Source of the DNA: JBAYSY01 sp041675885
GTDB taxonomy: Bacteria; Pseudomonadota; Alphaproteobacteria; Rhodobacterales; Rhodobacteraceae
Direction: 5' to 3'
DNA: 46,954 nucleotides
NCBI GenBank assembly: GCA_041675885.1
Contig: JBAYSY010000022.1
Coordinates: 1-46,954 of the forward strand
The stretch's first letter is position 1. Each line of letters starts with the position of its first letter. A program made the translations under genes and the position numbers. Positions 19,015-27,309 of the stretch are shown here, one piece after another. Under the pieces are notes generated by a model that was given only the letters and a program-made list of their open reading frames with translations, made no database searches and was not told the DNA's origin.

Positions 19015-20040
19015 TCAGCCCTCGTCCAGCAATGCGTAGGCGAGTTCGATCGGCAGCAGCGTGACCAGCCGACCCCGGTCGCGGATACGCCCGGCGGCCT
19101 CGCCCGCATCATGGCCGGTGCCGTAGAAGATATCCGCCCGCTGTGCCCCGGTGATGGCGCCACCCACGTCCTGCGCGATCATCAGCCGGTGCATCGGGGC
19201 GGCACCGTCCTTTTCGATCCAGACCGGCGCGCCCAGCGGGTGAAAGGCGGGATCGACGGCGATGCTGCGCCCGGCGGTGACCGAACGGCCCATCGCCCCC
19301 ACCGGACCGCGATGCGCGGGCAGGTCGGGCAGCACCCGGAAGAACACGAAGGAGGGGTTGTGGTGCAGGAGCGCCCGCCCCTCGGCCGGGTTGCGCCGCA
19401 CCCATGACCGGATCACCTGCGCCGAGACCTGATGCGGCGCATAGATGCCGCGCCGGACCAGTTCGGCGCCGATCGAGCGGTAGGGCCGGTTGTTCTTGGC
19501 GGCGTAACCGAGCCGGATCGTGCCGCCGTCGGGCAGGCGGATGCGGCCCGAACCCTGGATTTGCAGAAAGAACGCCTCAACCGGGTCTTCGAGCCAGGCG
19601 ATTTCCAGCCCGCGCCCGCGCAGGAGGCCGTTTTCCTCGATCTCCTGCCTTGTGTGCCATATGTCGCCGGGGTCGAGTTCCGGCGGCGGGCGGAAGACCG
19701 GATGGGCGTAGCGGTGATCGGGGGTGAGCGATCCGCGCAGTTCGGGTTCGTAATAGCCGGTGAACAGGGCCGGGTCGTCGCCGATGCGGACCGGGCGGAA
19801 GAACAGTTCGAAAAAGCGGCGGGCGTCGGTCACATCCGCCGCAAGCGAACAAAGCGCCGACCAGTCGGGCCCGTCGAGCAGGTCGCAGGTCTCGCGGAAG
19901 GTGGCCAGCGCGGCGGCGTGATCATCGTTTTCCCAGCCGGCAAGGTCCGAAAAACGCAACATCTGCGCCTTGCCCGGACCCGCCGCCATCACCGCCGCCA
20001 CCAGGGCCAGAGCGGGGCCGAAAGCACCGGCCCGCCCCAT
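19015..20040 (-). CDS. mltA: Membrane-bound lytic murein transglycosylase MltA
   Basis: A 341-residue exported lytic transglycosylase that cleaves peptidoglycan glycan strands with formation of 1,6-anhydromuramic acid. The N-terminus is a signal peptide (ALALVAAVMAAG, then GKAQ). The MltA domain has FTGYYEPELRGSL and FFLQIQGSGRIRLPDGG; the C-terminal 3D domain carries IAQDVGGAITGAQRADIFYG with its conserved aspartates. No lipobox cysteine is visible at the signal cleavage site, so it may be soluble in the periplasm. The ATG at 20038-20040 shares one base with the tim44 stop; the GTG just before it is an alternative start. Confidence 0.93.
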   Translation of the reverse strand: MGRAGAFGPALALVAAVMAAGPGKAQMLRFSDLAGWENDDHAAALATFRETCDLLDGPDWSALCSLAADVTDARRFFELFFRPVRIGDDPALFTGYYEPELRGSLTPDHRYAHPVFRPPPELDPGDIWHTRQEIEENGLLRGRGLEIAWLEDPVEAFFLQIQGSGRIRLPDGGTIRLGYAAKNNRPYRSIGAELVRRGIYAPHQVSAQVIRSWVRRNPAEGRALLHHNPSFVFFRVLPDLPAHRGPVGAMGRSVTAGRSIAVDPAFHPLGAPVWIEKDGAAPMHRLMIAQDVGGAITGAQRADIFYGTGHDAGEAAGRIRDRGRLVTLLPIELAYALLDEG

Positions 20041-20708
20041 CACTCGGCGGTGGCGACGAGTTGCCAGTTCGGATCGTCGCCGCCCATCCGGCGGGCGAAG
20101 GTCCAGACGTCGCGCTGGCGCCGGATCTCGGTCGGGCTGCCCTCGACGATCTCGCCTGCGTTGTTGCGCACCGCCGAGGTCATCTCGCCGACGAAGCGGA
20201 CGGTGACTTCGCCCTCGCCGCTGTCGGCGTCGAAACCCGCATCCTGCAACGCCAGTTCGCGCAGGCCGATAAAGCTGGCCTCGACGGTCAGCCCCTCCTG
20301 CTCGCGGTGTTCGATGACCGAGGCGAAGGCGTCGTAAACATCGGTGGACAGGAAGGGCCGCACCTCTTCCAGCTCGCCGTTTTCGAAGGCCATCAGGATC
20401 ATCTCATAGGCGCCGCGCGCCCCGTGCAGGAATTCGCCGACGCTGAAATCCGGTTCGGCCCGCTTCATCGCCAGCAGGGCGCGGGCGGCGGGGCTGCCCT
20501 CGGGCGCGTGGTCGGTGATGTCGCGGTCCGGCCCGCCCTCGATCACCGAGAACTCGCGCCGCCGGGGCCGGTCTTCATCGGCCGTGGCCGGGTTCGGCAG
20601 CGGCGGTTTCTCGAACCCCTCGCGGGTGCCGAGGACGCTTCTGAGCTTGAGCACCAGAAACACCGCAATGGCGGCCAGCACGAGAAGTTGGATCAGGGAT
20701 GAACTCAT
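20040..20708 (-). CDS. Tim44/TimA-domain protein
   Basis: A 222-residue protein with an N-terminal membrane anchor (LIQLLVLAAIAVFLVLKLRS) and a C-terminal Tim44-like domain (about residues 75-220), with FLHGARGAYEMILMAFENGELEEVRPFL and FVGEMTSAV. Alphaproteobacterial TimA-like proteins are relatives of mitochondrial Tim44; their exact role at the inner membrane is not settled. The middle (30-65) is charged and probably flexible. It leads the tim44-mltA-smr operon and is divergent from fxsA across about 135 bases. Confidence 0.88.
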   Translation of the reverse strand: MSSSLIQLLVLAAIAVFLVLKLRSVLGTREGFEKPPLPNPATADEDRPRRREFSVIEGGPDRDITDHAPEGSPAARALLAMKRAEPDFSVGEFLHGARGAYEMILMAFENGELEEVRPFLSTDVYDAFASVIEHREQEGLTVEASFIGLRELALQDAGFDADSGEGEVTVRFVGEMTSAVRNNAGEIVEGSPTEIRRQRDVWTFARRMGGDDPNWQLVATAE

Positions 20709-20844
20709 CGGAACCTCGGTCGGGGTCTGGTCGGCGGTCGGCGGGGGATTTGCCGTATGGTGATGGTATATGGCAAAGTCCACACTTATGTAAGGCGTGG
20801 GCCGGGGCAAGTCCACCGCCGACCCCGGAGATATGGAGTTGCCG

Positions 20845-21354
20845 ATGCGGCTTTTCGCCCTTTTCGTCGCGCTTGTGCTGGCCGAGATCGCCCTGTTCAT
20901 CCAGATCGGCGACTGGCTGGGGGTGTTGCCCACGCTTGCGCTGACGGTGGCGGGCGCGGTTCTGGGCGTGTTCGTCATGAACCGGGGCGGGCCTTTCGCG
21001 CTGTCCGAAGTGGCGCGCAGCGTCGATGAAATGCGCGATCCGGCGCGGCCGCTGGCGCATGGGGCGCTGGTGATGCTGGCGGGGATGCTGCTGATTCTGC
21101 CGGGGTTCCTGACCGATACGGTCGGGCTGTTGCTGCTGATCCCGGGGCTGCGCGGCTGGCTGATTACCCGGATGGGGCGACGGGTCGAGGCGGCGGGGGC
21201 GGCACGGTCCGAGGCGCACCGGAGCGGGATCGTCATCATCGAAGGCGATTACGAAGACGTGACCCCGCGGGACGGTCCGGCACCGGGGCCTGCCGACGAG
21301 GCGCGGCCGGGGGGTGATGCGCGGCGGGGCAGGTCGGGCTGGACGCGGGAATAG
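20845..21354 (+). CDS. fxsA: FxsA-family membrane protein
   Basis: A 169-residue inner-membrane protein of the FxsA family. It starts MRLFALFVALVLAEIALFIQ and has the hydrophobic segments VLPTLALTVAGAVLGVFVM and GALVMLAGMLLILPGFLTDT, then a hydrophilic Arg/Gly/Ala-rich tail. FxsA in E. coli affects exclusion of phage T7; the general function is unknown. I chose the ATG at 20845 because GGAG lies six bases before it and the family begins there. An ATG at 20833 in the same frame would add four residues. It is divergent from tim44. Confidence 0.88.
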   Translation: MRLFALFVALVLAEIALFIQIGDWLGVLPTLALTVAGAVLGVFVMNRGGPFALSEVARSVDEMRDPARPLAHGALVMLAGMLLILPGFLTDTVGLLLLIPGLRGWLITRMGRRVEAAGAARSEAHRSGIVIIEGDYEDVTPRDGPAPGPADEARPGGDARRGRSGWTRE

Positions 21355-21393
21355 GCGACACGAAGCAGCCCCCTGCTATCTCCATACAAGCGG

Positions 21394-21531
21394 AACAGAG
21401 GGCAGCGGACGACCGCGGGGGGCCGCCGCAACCTTTGCGGTCTGGCAGTTTATGGTGCAGGTGACTCGTCGCTCAGCGCGTGTCGCAACATCGCAATAGC
21501 GGCCGCCCGTGCGGGCGGTCGTCCGCTGCCC
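21394..21531 (+). repeat. Palindromic intergenic repeat, copy A
   Basis: This copy is complete. The outer arms 21400-21415 and 21516-21531 are perfect 16-base complements. The inner arms 21416-21427 and 21498-21509 pair with two mismatches around a 70-base loop. The loop starts GCAAC and holds the core TCTGGCAGTTTATGGTG, shared by the copies near 43.7 and 46.7 kb. The left flank AACAGA is also shared. The rest of 21355-21735 holds the secB promoter and nothing else I can name. Confidence 0.85.
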
Positions 21532-21674
21532 GGCGGCGCTGGCGCGCCTTGATTCCGGGCGAAGGGATCCCGGGCGAAAGTTGTGTGCCGGACATCCCGT
21601 CCCCTGCAACCAGCACGGGCCGCGGACATTGCCGGGAATATCGGCCGAACCGATCCCGCCGTGGCGCTGCGGCA

Positions 21675-21703
21675 TTGAGGGCCGGGCCGCTTCCTGCTAG
21701 AGA
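21675..21703 (+). promoter_or_regulatory. Candidate secB promoter
   Basis: TTGAGG (21675-21680) and an extended -10 box TGCTAGAGA (hexamer 21698-21703) are 17 bases apart and about 35 bases before the secB ATG. Confidence 0.45.
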
Positions 21704-21735
21704 CGGCCAGCCGGATTTTTCAGCAGGAGTTCGAG

Positions 21736-22248
21736 ATGGCCGAGGCAAACGGGGGCGCGACGCCCGCCGCCGCACCGCAGATCAAGATGCAGGTGCTTTC
21801 GCAGTTTATCCGCGACATGTCCTTTGAAAACGCGATCGCGCAGAAGGGCACCCAGGGCGGAGAGGTGCAGCCCGATATCCAGGTTCAGGTCAGCCTCGAC
21901 GCGAACAAGCGCCCGACCGACAATCAATACGAAGTGGTGCAGAAATACCGGATCAACGCCACCAACAAGGCGAACGGCGAGCCGATGTTCGTGCTGGAAA
22001 TCGACTATGCCGGGATTTTCCATATCGAGGGCGTGCCTTCGGAGCAGATGCACCCCTTCCTGTTGATCGAATGCCCGCGGATGGTGTTTCCCTTCGTGCG
22101 CCGGATCGTGTCCGACACGACCCGCGACGGGGGCTTCCCGCCCTTGAACCTGGACATGGTGGATTTCCTCGCGCTTTACCGGCAGGAGATCGCCCGGCGG
22201 CAGCAGGCGCAGGGGGCGGAAGCCGTGCCCGAACAGCAGGCGAACTGA
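21736..22248 (+). CDS. secB: Protein-export chaperone SecB
   Basis: A 170-residue SecB, the cytosolic tetrameric chaperone that keeps preproteins unfolded and hands them to SecA. The family segments SQFIRDMSFENA, YRINATNKANGEPMFVLEIDYAG and LIECPRMVFPFVRRIVSDTTRDGGFPPL are all present, followed by DMVDFLALYRQ and a Gln/Ala-rich tail. AGGAG precedes the ATG at good spacing. It is convergent with dnaQ, separated by a short hairpin. It is preceded by the palindromic repeat copy A, which ends about 200 bases upstream. Confidence 0.95.
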   Translation: MAEANGGATPAAAPQIKMQVLSQFIRDMSFENAIAQKGTQGGEVQPDIQVQVSLDANKRPTDNQYEVVQKYRINATNKANGEPMFVLEIDYAGIFHIEGVPSEQMHPFLLIECPRMVFPFVRRIVSDTTRDGGFPPLNLDMVDFLALYRQEIARRQQAQGAEAVPEQQAN

Positions 22249-22253
22249 CCTTT

Positions 22254-22277
22254 CCGGCCCCTGTCGGGGGCCGGTTT
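22254..22277 (+). terminator. Terminator-like hairpin between secB and dnaQ
   Basis: An 8-base perfect stem (22254-22261 with 22267-22274), with a 5-base loop, is followed by TTT. It sits five bases after the secB stop and touches the dnaQ stop, so it may serve both convergent genes. Confidence 0.55.
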
Positions 22278-22981
22278 CAGGCCCGCTTTTTCCAGATTGC
22301 GCCGTCGCCCAGCCTTTCGACGAAGGCCGCATGGGCAGCGGCCTCATCATCGGTCAGCCGGGGCGGGAGCGGTGCGGGACGCGGGCCGGGGCGCCAGCCT
22401 TCATCCGGTTGCCGCGCTTCCTGCCGGGGGCCGGGCTTCACGGGCGCGGGGGCAAGGGCGAAGTCGGGCTGCCGCCCGCCGATCAGTTCCAGGTAAACTT
22501 CGGCCAGAAGCTCACTATCAAGCAGCGCACCGTGCTTTTCCCGCACGGAATTGTCGATGCCGAAGCGGCGGCACAGCGCGTCAAGCGTGTTCTGCGCCCC
22601 GGGGAACTTCTGCCGGGCCATCATGAGCGTGTCGATGGCACGGTCCTGCGGCAGGATCGGCAGGCCGATCGCCCGCAGTTCCGCATTGAGAAACCGCATG
22701 TCGAAGCTGGCATTGTGGATCACCAGCTTCGCGTCGCCGATGAAGTCGATGAACGCCTGACCGACCCTGGCGAAAACCGGCTTGTCGCGCAGGAAATCGT
22801 CACCGAGGCCGTGGATGGCGAAAGCCTCGGCGGGCATCGGGCGTTCGGGGTTGATATATTCGTGAAAGTTGCGGCCGGTGGGCATGTGGTTCATGAGTTC
22901 CACCCCGCCGATCTCGACGATGCGGTGGCCCTCGGCCGGGTCGAGGCCGGTGGTTTCGGTATCGAGCACGATTTCACGCAT
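22277..22981 (-). CDS. dnaQ: DNA polymerase III epsilon subunit DnaQ
   Basis: A 234-residue 3'-5' proofreading exonuclease subunit of the replicase. The DEDD-family motifs are ExoI DTETTG (7-12), ExoII VIHNASFDMRFLN and ExoIII EKHGALLDSELLAEVY. A Pro-rich segment follows and leads to the C-terminal part (DDEAAAHAAFVERL) that contacts the polymerase in this family. The ATG at 22979-22981 lies 8 bases inside the coaE gene, so dnaQ is the last gene of the maf-aroE-coaE-dnaQ operon. The longer reading upstream is not supported. Confidence 0.94.
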   Translation of the reverse strand: MREIVLDTETTGLDPAEGHRIVEIGGVELMNHMPTGRNFHEYINPERPMPAEAFAIHGLGDDFLRDKPVFARVGQAFIDFIGDAKLVIHNASFDMRFLNAELRAIGLPILPQDRAIDTLMMARQKFPGAQNTLDALCRRFGIDNSVREKHGALLDSELLAEVYLELIGGRQPDFALAPAPVKPGPRQEARQPDEGWRPGPRPAPLPPRLTDDEAAAHAAFVERLGDGAIWKKRA

Positions 22982-23570
22982 GGGGGCGGCCCCGAATATA
23001 TTCGACAAGGGCCGCGACGGCGGCGCGCACCGAGTCGAGGCCAAGGGTTTCGATGATATGAGTGCTGCGGGCGCGCTTTTCCCGATCGGGCATCTGGCGG
23101 GCGAGCAGTGCCTCGAACCGTTCCGCGGTCATGCCGGGGCGGGCGAGGACACGGGCACGTTGCAACTCGGGCGGTGCGGTGACGACAAGGGTCGCGTCCA
23201 TCCAGGCGTCGGCGCCGGTCTCGAACAACAAGGGCACGTCGAACACCACGATATCGGCGGCGGCGGCGGCGAGGAAGTCGACGCGGTCAGCGGCGGTGAG
23301 CGGGTGGACGATGGTTTCGATCCGGGCAAGCGCCCCGGGATCACGGGCGATCAGCGCCTTGAGTGCGGTGCGGTCAACGCCCTGTCCGGTGACCACCCCG
23401 GGGAAGGCGGCGGCCATGGGGGCGACCGCGGCCCCGCCGGGGGCATAGAGCCGGGCGACGGCGGCATCAGCATCCCAGACCGGCAGGCCCTGTTCGGTGA
23501 AAAAGCGGCCGGTTGTCGATTTGCCCATGCCGATGGAGCCGGTCAGGCCAATGCGGAACGGCACACTCAT
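22974..23570 (-). CDS. coaE: Dephospho-CoA kinase CoaE
   Basis: A 198-residue P-loop kinase that performs the last step of coenzyme A synthesis, phosphorylation of the ribose of dephospho-CoA. The P-loop GLTGSIGMGKST lies at residues 8-19; VWDADAAVARLY, IVHPLTAADR and DIVVFDVPLLFETG are family signatures. The length is standard. Its ATG overlaps the aroE stop as ATGA and its own end overlaps dnaQ, so translation is coupled along the whole operon. Confidence 0.95.
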   Translation of the reverse strand: MSVPFRIGLTGSIGMGKSTTGRFFTEQGLPVWDADAAVARLYAPGGAAVAPMAAAFPGVVTGQGVDRTALKALIARDPGALARIETIVHPLTAADRVDFLAAAAADIVVFDVPLLFETGADAWMDATLVVTAPPELQRARVLARPGMTAERFEALLARQMPDREKRARSTHIIETLGLDSVRAAVAALVEYIRGRPHA

Positions 23571-24409
23571 AGCCCCAGCACCGCATCGCGGGTGGCCTCA
23601 TCGACCTCGGGGCGCAGGCCGAACCAGCGTTCGAACCCCGGCACTGCCTGATGCAGGAGCATCCCGAGCCCGTCCACGGTGGTGCAGCCCATCGCCTCGG
23701 CCTGTTCCAGAAGGGGGGTTCGCAGCGGGGTATAAACGATATCGGTGACCAGTGCGCGCGGATCGAGCGCGTCGAGCGGCACCCGGAAATCCGGCTTTCC
23801 GACCATGCCGAGCGCGGTGGTATTGACCACGGTGGCCGCACCTTCGAGCATGTTTCCGGCCTGCACCCAGTCATGCACCACGACACGGGCGCCGAAATCG
23901 GCCCGCAGCGCCTCGGCCCGGGGGCGGGTGCGGTTGGCGAGGCGGATCTCGGGGGTGCCGACCTCGATCAGCGCGGCGATGACGGCGCGGGCCGCGCCGC
24001 CGGCACCGAAGACCGCGGCGGGGCCTGCCGTCGGATCCCATTGCGGCGCGCCGGTACGCAGGTTGGCGATGAACCCGGAACCGTCGGTATTGTCGGCGTG
24101 CAGCTTGCCATCCTTGCGGAAGATCAGCGTATTGGCCGCACCGATCAACGCGGCACGGTCGGTGACGATATCCGCCAACGCCAGCACGCTTTCCTTGTGC
24201 GGGATGGTGACGTTCAACCCGACGAAGCCGAGTTTCGGCAGTGTGGCAAGGGCCTCGGCCAGGTCGGACTGGCTGACATTCATCGGGATGTAATGTCCGG
24301 CAAGACCGTAGCGGCGCAGCCAGTAGCCGTGCAGCCGTGGCGACAGACTGTGCGTGATCGGGCTGCCGATGACACCGGCAAGGGGAATCGGGGTGGGAGT
24401 CGCGGTCAT
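23567..24409 (-). CDS. aroE: Shikimate dehydrogenase AroE
   Basis: A 280-residue NADPH-dependent enzyme that reduces 3-dehydroshikimate to shikimate in aromatic amino acid synthesis. The substrate-binding SLSP (21-24), the catalytic Lys72 in NVTIPHK and Asp109 in NTDG are present. The cofactor site GAGGAARAVIAAL and NRTRPRAEAL follow, the latter favouring NADPH. The C-terminus has DGLGMLLHQAVPGFERWFG. Its ATG overlaps the maf stop as ATGA. Confidence 0.95.
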   Translation of the reverse strand: MTATPTPIPLAGVIGSPITHSLSPRLHGYWLRRYGLAGHYIPMNVSQSDLAEALATLPKLGFVGLNVTIPHKESVLALADIVTDRAALIGAANTLIFRKDGKLHADNTDGSGFIANLRTGAPQWDPTAGPAAVFGAGGAARAVIAALIEVGTPEIRLANRTRPRAEALRADFGARVVVHDWVQAGNMLEGAATVVNTTALGMVGKPDFRVPLDALDPRALVTDIVYTPLRTPLLEQAEAMGCTTVDGLGMLLHQAVPGFERWFGLRPEVDEATRDAVLGL

Positions 24410-25002
24410 GCGTCGATGAACCCTTTTCGGGCGAGACGATCCAGAAGCGGAACAAGCGGCAGGCCGAGGGCGGCGAACAGGTCGCCCTCGATCCGGGAGA
24501 ACAGGCGGATGCCCTCGGCCTCAAGCAGGTAGCCGCCGACGCTTGCGCTGACGGTATCCGCGTTGCGTGCAAGGTAGCCGTCGAGATATGCGTCGGAAAA
24601 CGCCCGCATGGTCAATCTGATCTCCCCCAGGTTCCGCCAGACCGGGCGGCCCTGATGATATAGCACGGTAGCGGTGTGAAGGCGGTGGGTGCGGCCGCGA
24701 AGGGCAAGCAACTGTGCCCGGGCTGCATCAGCATCGGCTGGCTTGCTGAAGATCGTGCCGTCGAAATCGAGGATCTGGTCGCAGCCGATCACCACGGCAT
24801 CGGGATTTTTCCTGGCGACATCATGCGCCTTGGCTTCGGCCAGCGCATCGGCCTGATCGCGGGGCGGGGTGCCTTTGGCGGCAAGCCCGGCGCGGATCAT
24901 CGGTTCATCGACACCCGCCGGGCAGATACGGAAAACAACGCCCGCCGAACCCAGCAGACGGGCGCGGATCGGCGAGGCGGAAGCAAGGACGAGTGGCGGC
25001 AT
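24406..25002 (-). CDS. Maf-family nucleoside triphosphate pyrophosphatase
   Basis: A 198-residue Maf-like protein, a house-cleaning enzyme that hydrolyses non-canonical or modified nucleoside triphosphates to monophosphates. LASASPIRARLLGSAGV at the start, VIGCDQILDFDG in the middle and GGYLLEAEGIRLFSRIEGD near the end are family signatures. It is the first gene of the operon that runs into aroE, coaE and dnaQ. The ATG at 25000-25002 has no clear ribosome site, so it may be translated from a short leader starting in the origin-like gap. Base specificity (pyrimidine or m7G type) cannot be decided by eye. Confidence 0.92.
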   Translation of the reverse strand: MPPLVLASASPIRARLLGSAGVVFRICPAGVDEPMIRAGLAAKGTPPRDQADALAEAKAHDVARKNPDAVVIGCDQILDFDGTIFSKPADADAARAQLLALRGRTHRLHTATVLYHQGRPVWRNLGEIRLTMRAFSDAYLDGYLARNADTVSASVGGYLLEAEGIRLFSRIEGDLFAALGLPLVPLLDRLARKGFIDA

Positions 25003-25429
25003 GTGGAGTGATCTGTGGAAAGTCGCGGTTTGTTCCGGTGCTGCGGTTCGGGGCAGAATAGGCCGGGACGCGGCGGGTTTCCATCCACCATGAAACCGGG
25101 ACGGACCGGGGGGAATTGTCCACCTGTTCATGACGGAACCGGCGGGCTGTGGGCGGTCGGTTTGTCGACAGGGGCGGGACAGATCGAGCGGTCTTGAAAT
25201 CAGTTATTAAATATATCAACCATTTGATAAACAAATGAAAATTTCATTTTATCCGTGGCTTTTCCCAAGGTTTCCACAGGGAGTTTCCGCTTTTCCGGCC
25301 TGTGGACAGGAGCAGGCACAAGGTATGATATCCCGTTATCCGCAGGGCCAATATCATCTTCATTTCTTTCCATATTTCTATCATAGAAGAAGAAAGCAGG
25401 GCCCTGGGGCCCGAAGCGGAGGCAGGGCG
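25003..25429. other. Candidate chromosomal replication origin (oriC)
   Basis: This non-coding gap separates leftward maf-aroE-coaE-dnaQ from rightward hemJ-rho. It holds a markedly AT-rich block (about 25190-25255) inside a GC-rich genome. DnaA-box-like sites against TTATCCACA are: 25336-25344 (8 of 9), and 25014-25022 (minus), 25116-25124, 25162-25170, 25270-25278 and 25301-25309 (minus), each 7 of 9. An exact IHF match lies at 25214-25226. Nested inverted repeats occur at 25221-25237 and just after. In many alphaproteobacteria the origin lies near this gene set and a few kilobases from parS. Function is inferred. Confidence 0.6.
25214..25226 (+). promoter_or_regulatory. IHF consensus site in the origin-like gap
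   Basis: TATCAACCATTTG matches the IHF consensus WATCAANNNNTTR at every position. It lies in the AT-rich block, where bending would help unwinding or promoter control. Confidence 0.5.
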
Positions 25430-25870
25430 ATGATCGGCGGGTTTCTGGCGGGGTGGTATCCGTGGATCAAGGCGCTGCATATCGTTTCGATCATCGCCTG
25501 GATGGCCGGGCTGTTCTATCTGCCCCGGCTGTTCGTCTATCATGCGGAAGGCGGCGCCCCGGAGGTGCTGTTCCGCACCATGGAGCGGCGGTTGCTGCAT
25601 GCGATCATGGTTCCCTCGATGGTGGCAAGCTGGCTGTTCGGGCTGATGCTGGTGTCGATCCCGGGTTTGGTTGACTGGGGATCGGTCTGGCCATGGACCA
25701 AGGCGGTTTCGGTGCTCGGGATGAGCTGGTTCCATTTCTGGCTGGCGGCACGGCGGCGCGACTTCGCGGCGGGGCAGAACCGGCTGAGCGGGCGGCATTA
25801 CCGGATGATGAACGAATTGCCGACGGTGCTTATGCTGGTGATCGTGTTCTCGGTGGTGGTGAAGTTCTGA
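25430..25870 (+). CDS. hemJ: Protoporphyrinogen IX oxidase HemJ
   Basis: A 146-residue membrane protein of the HemJ family, which oxidises protoporphyrinogen IX to protoporphyrin IX in haem synthesis. It has the conserved N-terminal block WIKALHIVSIIAWMAGLFYL then PRLFVYH, four hydrophobic segments and the C-terminal MNELPTVLMLVIVFSVV. The length is typical. GGAGG and AGGG precede the ATG. Its position beside the origin-like gap and rho is common in this group. hemE and hemH, which often neighbour it in related genomes, are not present here. Confidence 0.93.
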   Translation: MIGGFLAGWYPWIKALHIVSIIAWMAGLFYLPRLFVYHAEGGAPEVLFRTMERRLLHAIMVPSMVASWLFGLMLVSIPGLVDWGSVWPWTKAVSVLGMSWFHFWLAARRRDFAAGQNRLSGRHYRMMNELPTVLMLVIVFSVVVKF

Positions 25871-25886
25871 AGCTGTGCGGGCTTCG

Positions 25887-25915
25887 TTGACTTGGGGGCG
25901 GGTATTGTATAGGGC
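25887..25915 (+). promoter_or_regulatory. Candidate rho promoter
   Basis: TTGACT (25887-25892) is followed after 17 bases by TAGGGC, overlapping a TATAGG. It gives a leader of about 75 bases before rho, which would be room for the autoregulation often seen for rho. Confidence 0.45.
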
Positions 25916-25998
25916 CTGTCTTGGGCCGTCCGGCCTGCGACTCCCCCTTTCTCACGACTGACGGGCCCGAACCGGGGCCTGCGATTGCGGTGACCATG

Positions 25999-27270
25999 AT
26001 GACCCAGGAACAATTGCGCCTTGCCGATCTGAAGGCGAAATCCCCCGCCGACCTTCTGGCCATGGCCGAGGAATGGGAGATCGAGAACGCCTCGTCGATG
26101 CGCAAGGGCGAGATGATGTTCTCGATCCTCAAGGAACATGCCGAAGAGGGCTGGGAGATCGGCGGCGACGGGGTGCTGGAGGTGTTGCAGGACGGATTCG
26201 GGTTCCTGCGCTCGCCCGAGGCCAACTATCTGCCGGGTCCGGATGATATTTATGTAAGCCCCGAGATGATCCGGCAGTTCTCGCTGCGGACCGGGGATAC
26301 GGTCGAGGGGGTGATCCAGGCGCCGCGCGAGAACGAGCGGTATTTCAGCCTGACCAAGCCGACGCGGATCAACTTTGACAGTCCGGAGAAGGTGCGGCAC
26401 AAGGTGCATTTCGACAACCTGACACCGCTTTACCCGGATGAGCGGTTGAAGATGGAGATCGAGGATCCGACGATCAAAGACCGTTCGGCGCGGATCATCG
26501 ACCTGGTGGCGCCGATCGGCAAGGGGCAGCGGTCCTTGATCGTGGCACCGCCGCGGACCGGGAAAACCGTTCTGTTGCAGAATATTGCCCATTCGATCGA
26601 GCAGAATCATCCCGAGTGTTATCTGATCGTGCTGCTGATCGACGAGCGGCCCGAGGAAGTGACCGACATGCAGCGGTCGGTGAAGGGGGAGGTGATTTCC
26701 TCGACCTTCGACGAGCCGGCGACGCGGCATGTGGCGGTGGCCGAGATGGTGATCGAGAAGGCCAAGCGGCTGGTCGAGCACAAGCGGGATGTGGTGATCC
26801 TGCTGGATTCGATCACCCGGCTGGGCCGGGCGTTCAACACGGTGGTGCCTTCGAGCGGCAAGGTACTGACCGGCGGTGTCGATGCCAATGCGTTGCAGCG
26901 GCCGAAGCGGTTCTTCGGCGCGGCGCGGAACATCGAGGAGGGCGGTTCCCTGACCATTATCGCCACGGCGCTGATCGACACCGGGTCGCGCATGGACGAG
27001 GTGATCTTCGAGGAGTTCAAGGGCACCGGCAACAGCGAGATCGTTCTGGATCGCAAGGTGGCGGACAAGCGGATCTTTCCGGCGATGGATATCCTCAAGT
27101 CCGGGACGCGGAAGGAGGAACTTCTGGTTGCGAAGGGCGACTTGCAGAAGACCTATGTGTTGCGGCGTATCCTCAACCCGATGGGGACGACGGATGCAAT
27201 CGAGTTCCTGATCTCGAAGCTGAAGCAGACCAAGACCAACAGCGAGTTCTTTGATTCGATGAACAGCTAG
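25999..27270 (+). CDS. rho: Transcription termination factor Rho
   Basis: A 423-residue hexameric RNA helicase that ends transcription at Rho-dependent sites. The N-terminal domain LRLADLKAKSPADLLAMAEE is followed by the cold-shock-like RNA-binding domain with DGFGFLRSPEANYLPGPDDIYVS. The Walker A APPRTGKT, Walker B VVILLDSITRLGRA, Q-loop region FNTVVPSSGKVLTGGVDANAL and the R-loop area follow. Two adjacent ATG codons (25996 and 25999) are possible; the second has the better distance to GGTGA. Upstream lies hemJ; mnmE follows after 39 bases. Confidence 0.97.
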   Translation: MTQEQLRLADLKAKSPADLLAMAEEWEIENASSMRKGEMMFSILKEHAEEGWEIGGDGVLEVLQDGFGFLRSPEANYLPGPDDIYVSPEMIRQFSLRTGDTVEGVIQAPRENERYFSLTKPTRINFDSPEKVRHKVHFDNLTPLYPDERLKMEIEDPTIKDRSARIIDLVAPIGKGQRSLIVAPPRTGKTVLLQNIAHSIEQNHPECYLIVLLIDERPEEVTDMQRSVKGEVISSTFDEPATRHVAVAEMVIEKAKRLVEHKRDVVILLDSITRLGRAFNTVVPSSGKVLTGGVDANALQRPKRFFGAARNIEEGGSLTIIATALIDTGSRMDEVIFEEFKGTGNSEIVLDRKVADKRIFPAMDILKSGTRKEELLVAKGDLQKTYVLRRILNPMGTTDAIEFLISKLKQTKTNSEFFDSMNS

Positions 27271-27309
27271 GTTTCGGGGCACCGGGGCTCTCCCGGATGG
27301 ACACGATCT

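Noticed and set aside
21314..21499. Short open frames that read WQFMVQVT across the three repeat copies
   Set aside because: The frame is shared only because the loop core is conserved. The loop length is not a multiple of three, stem changes are compensatory for pairing and alter residues, and no ribosome sites are present. I treat it as non-coding.
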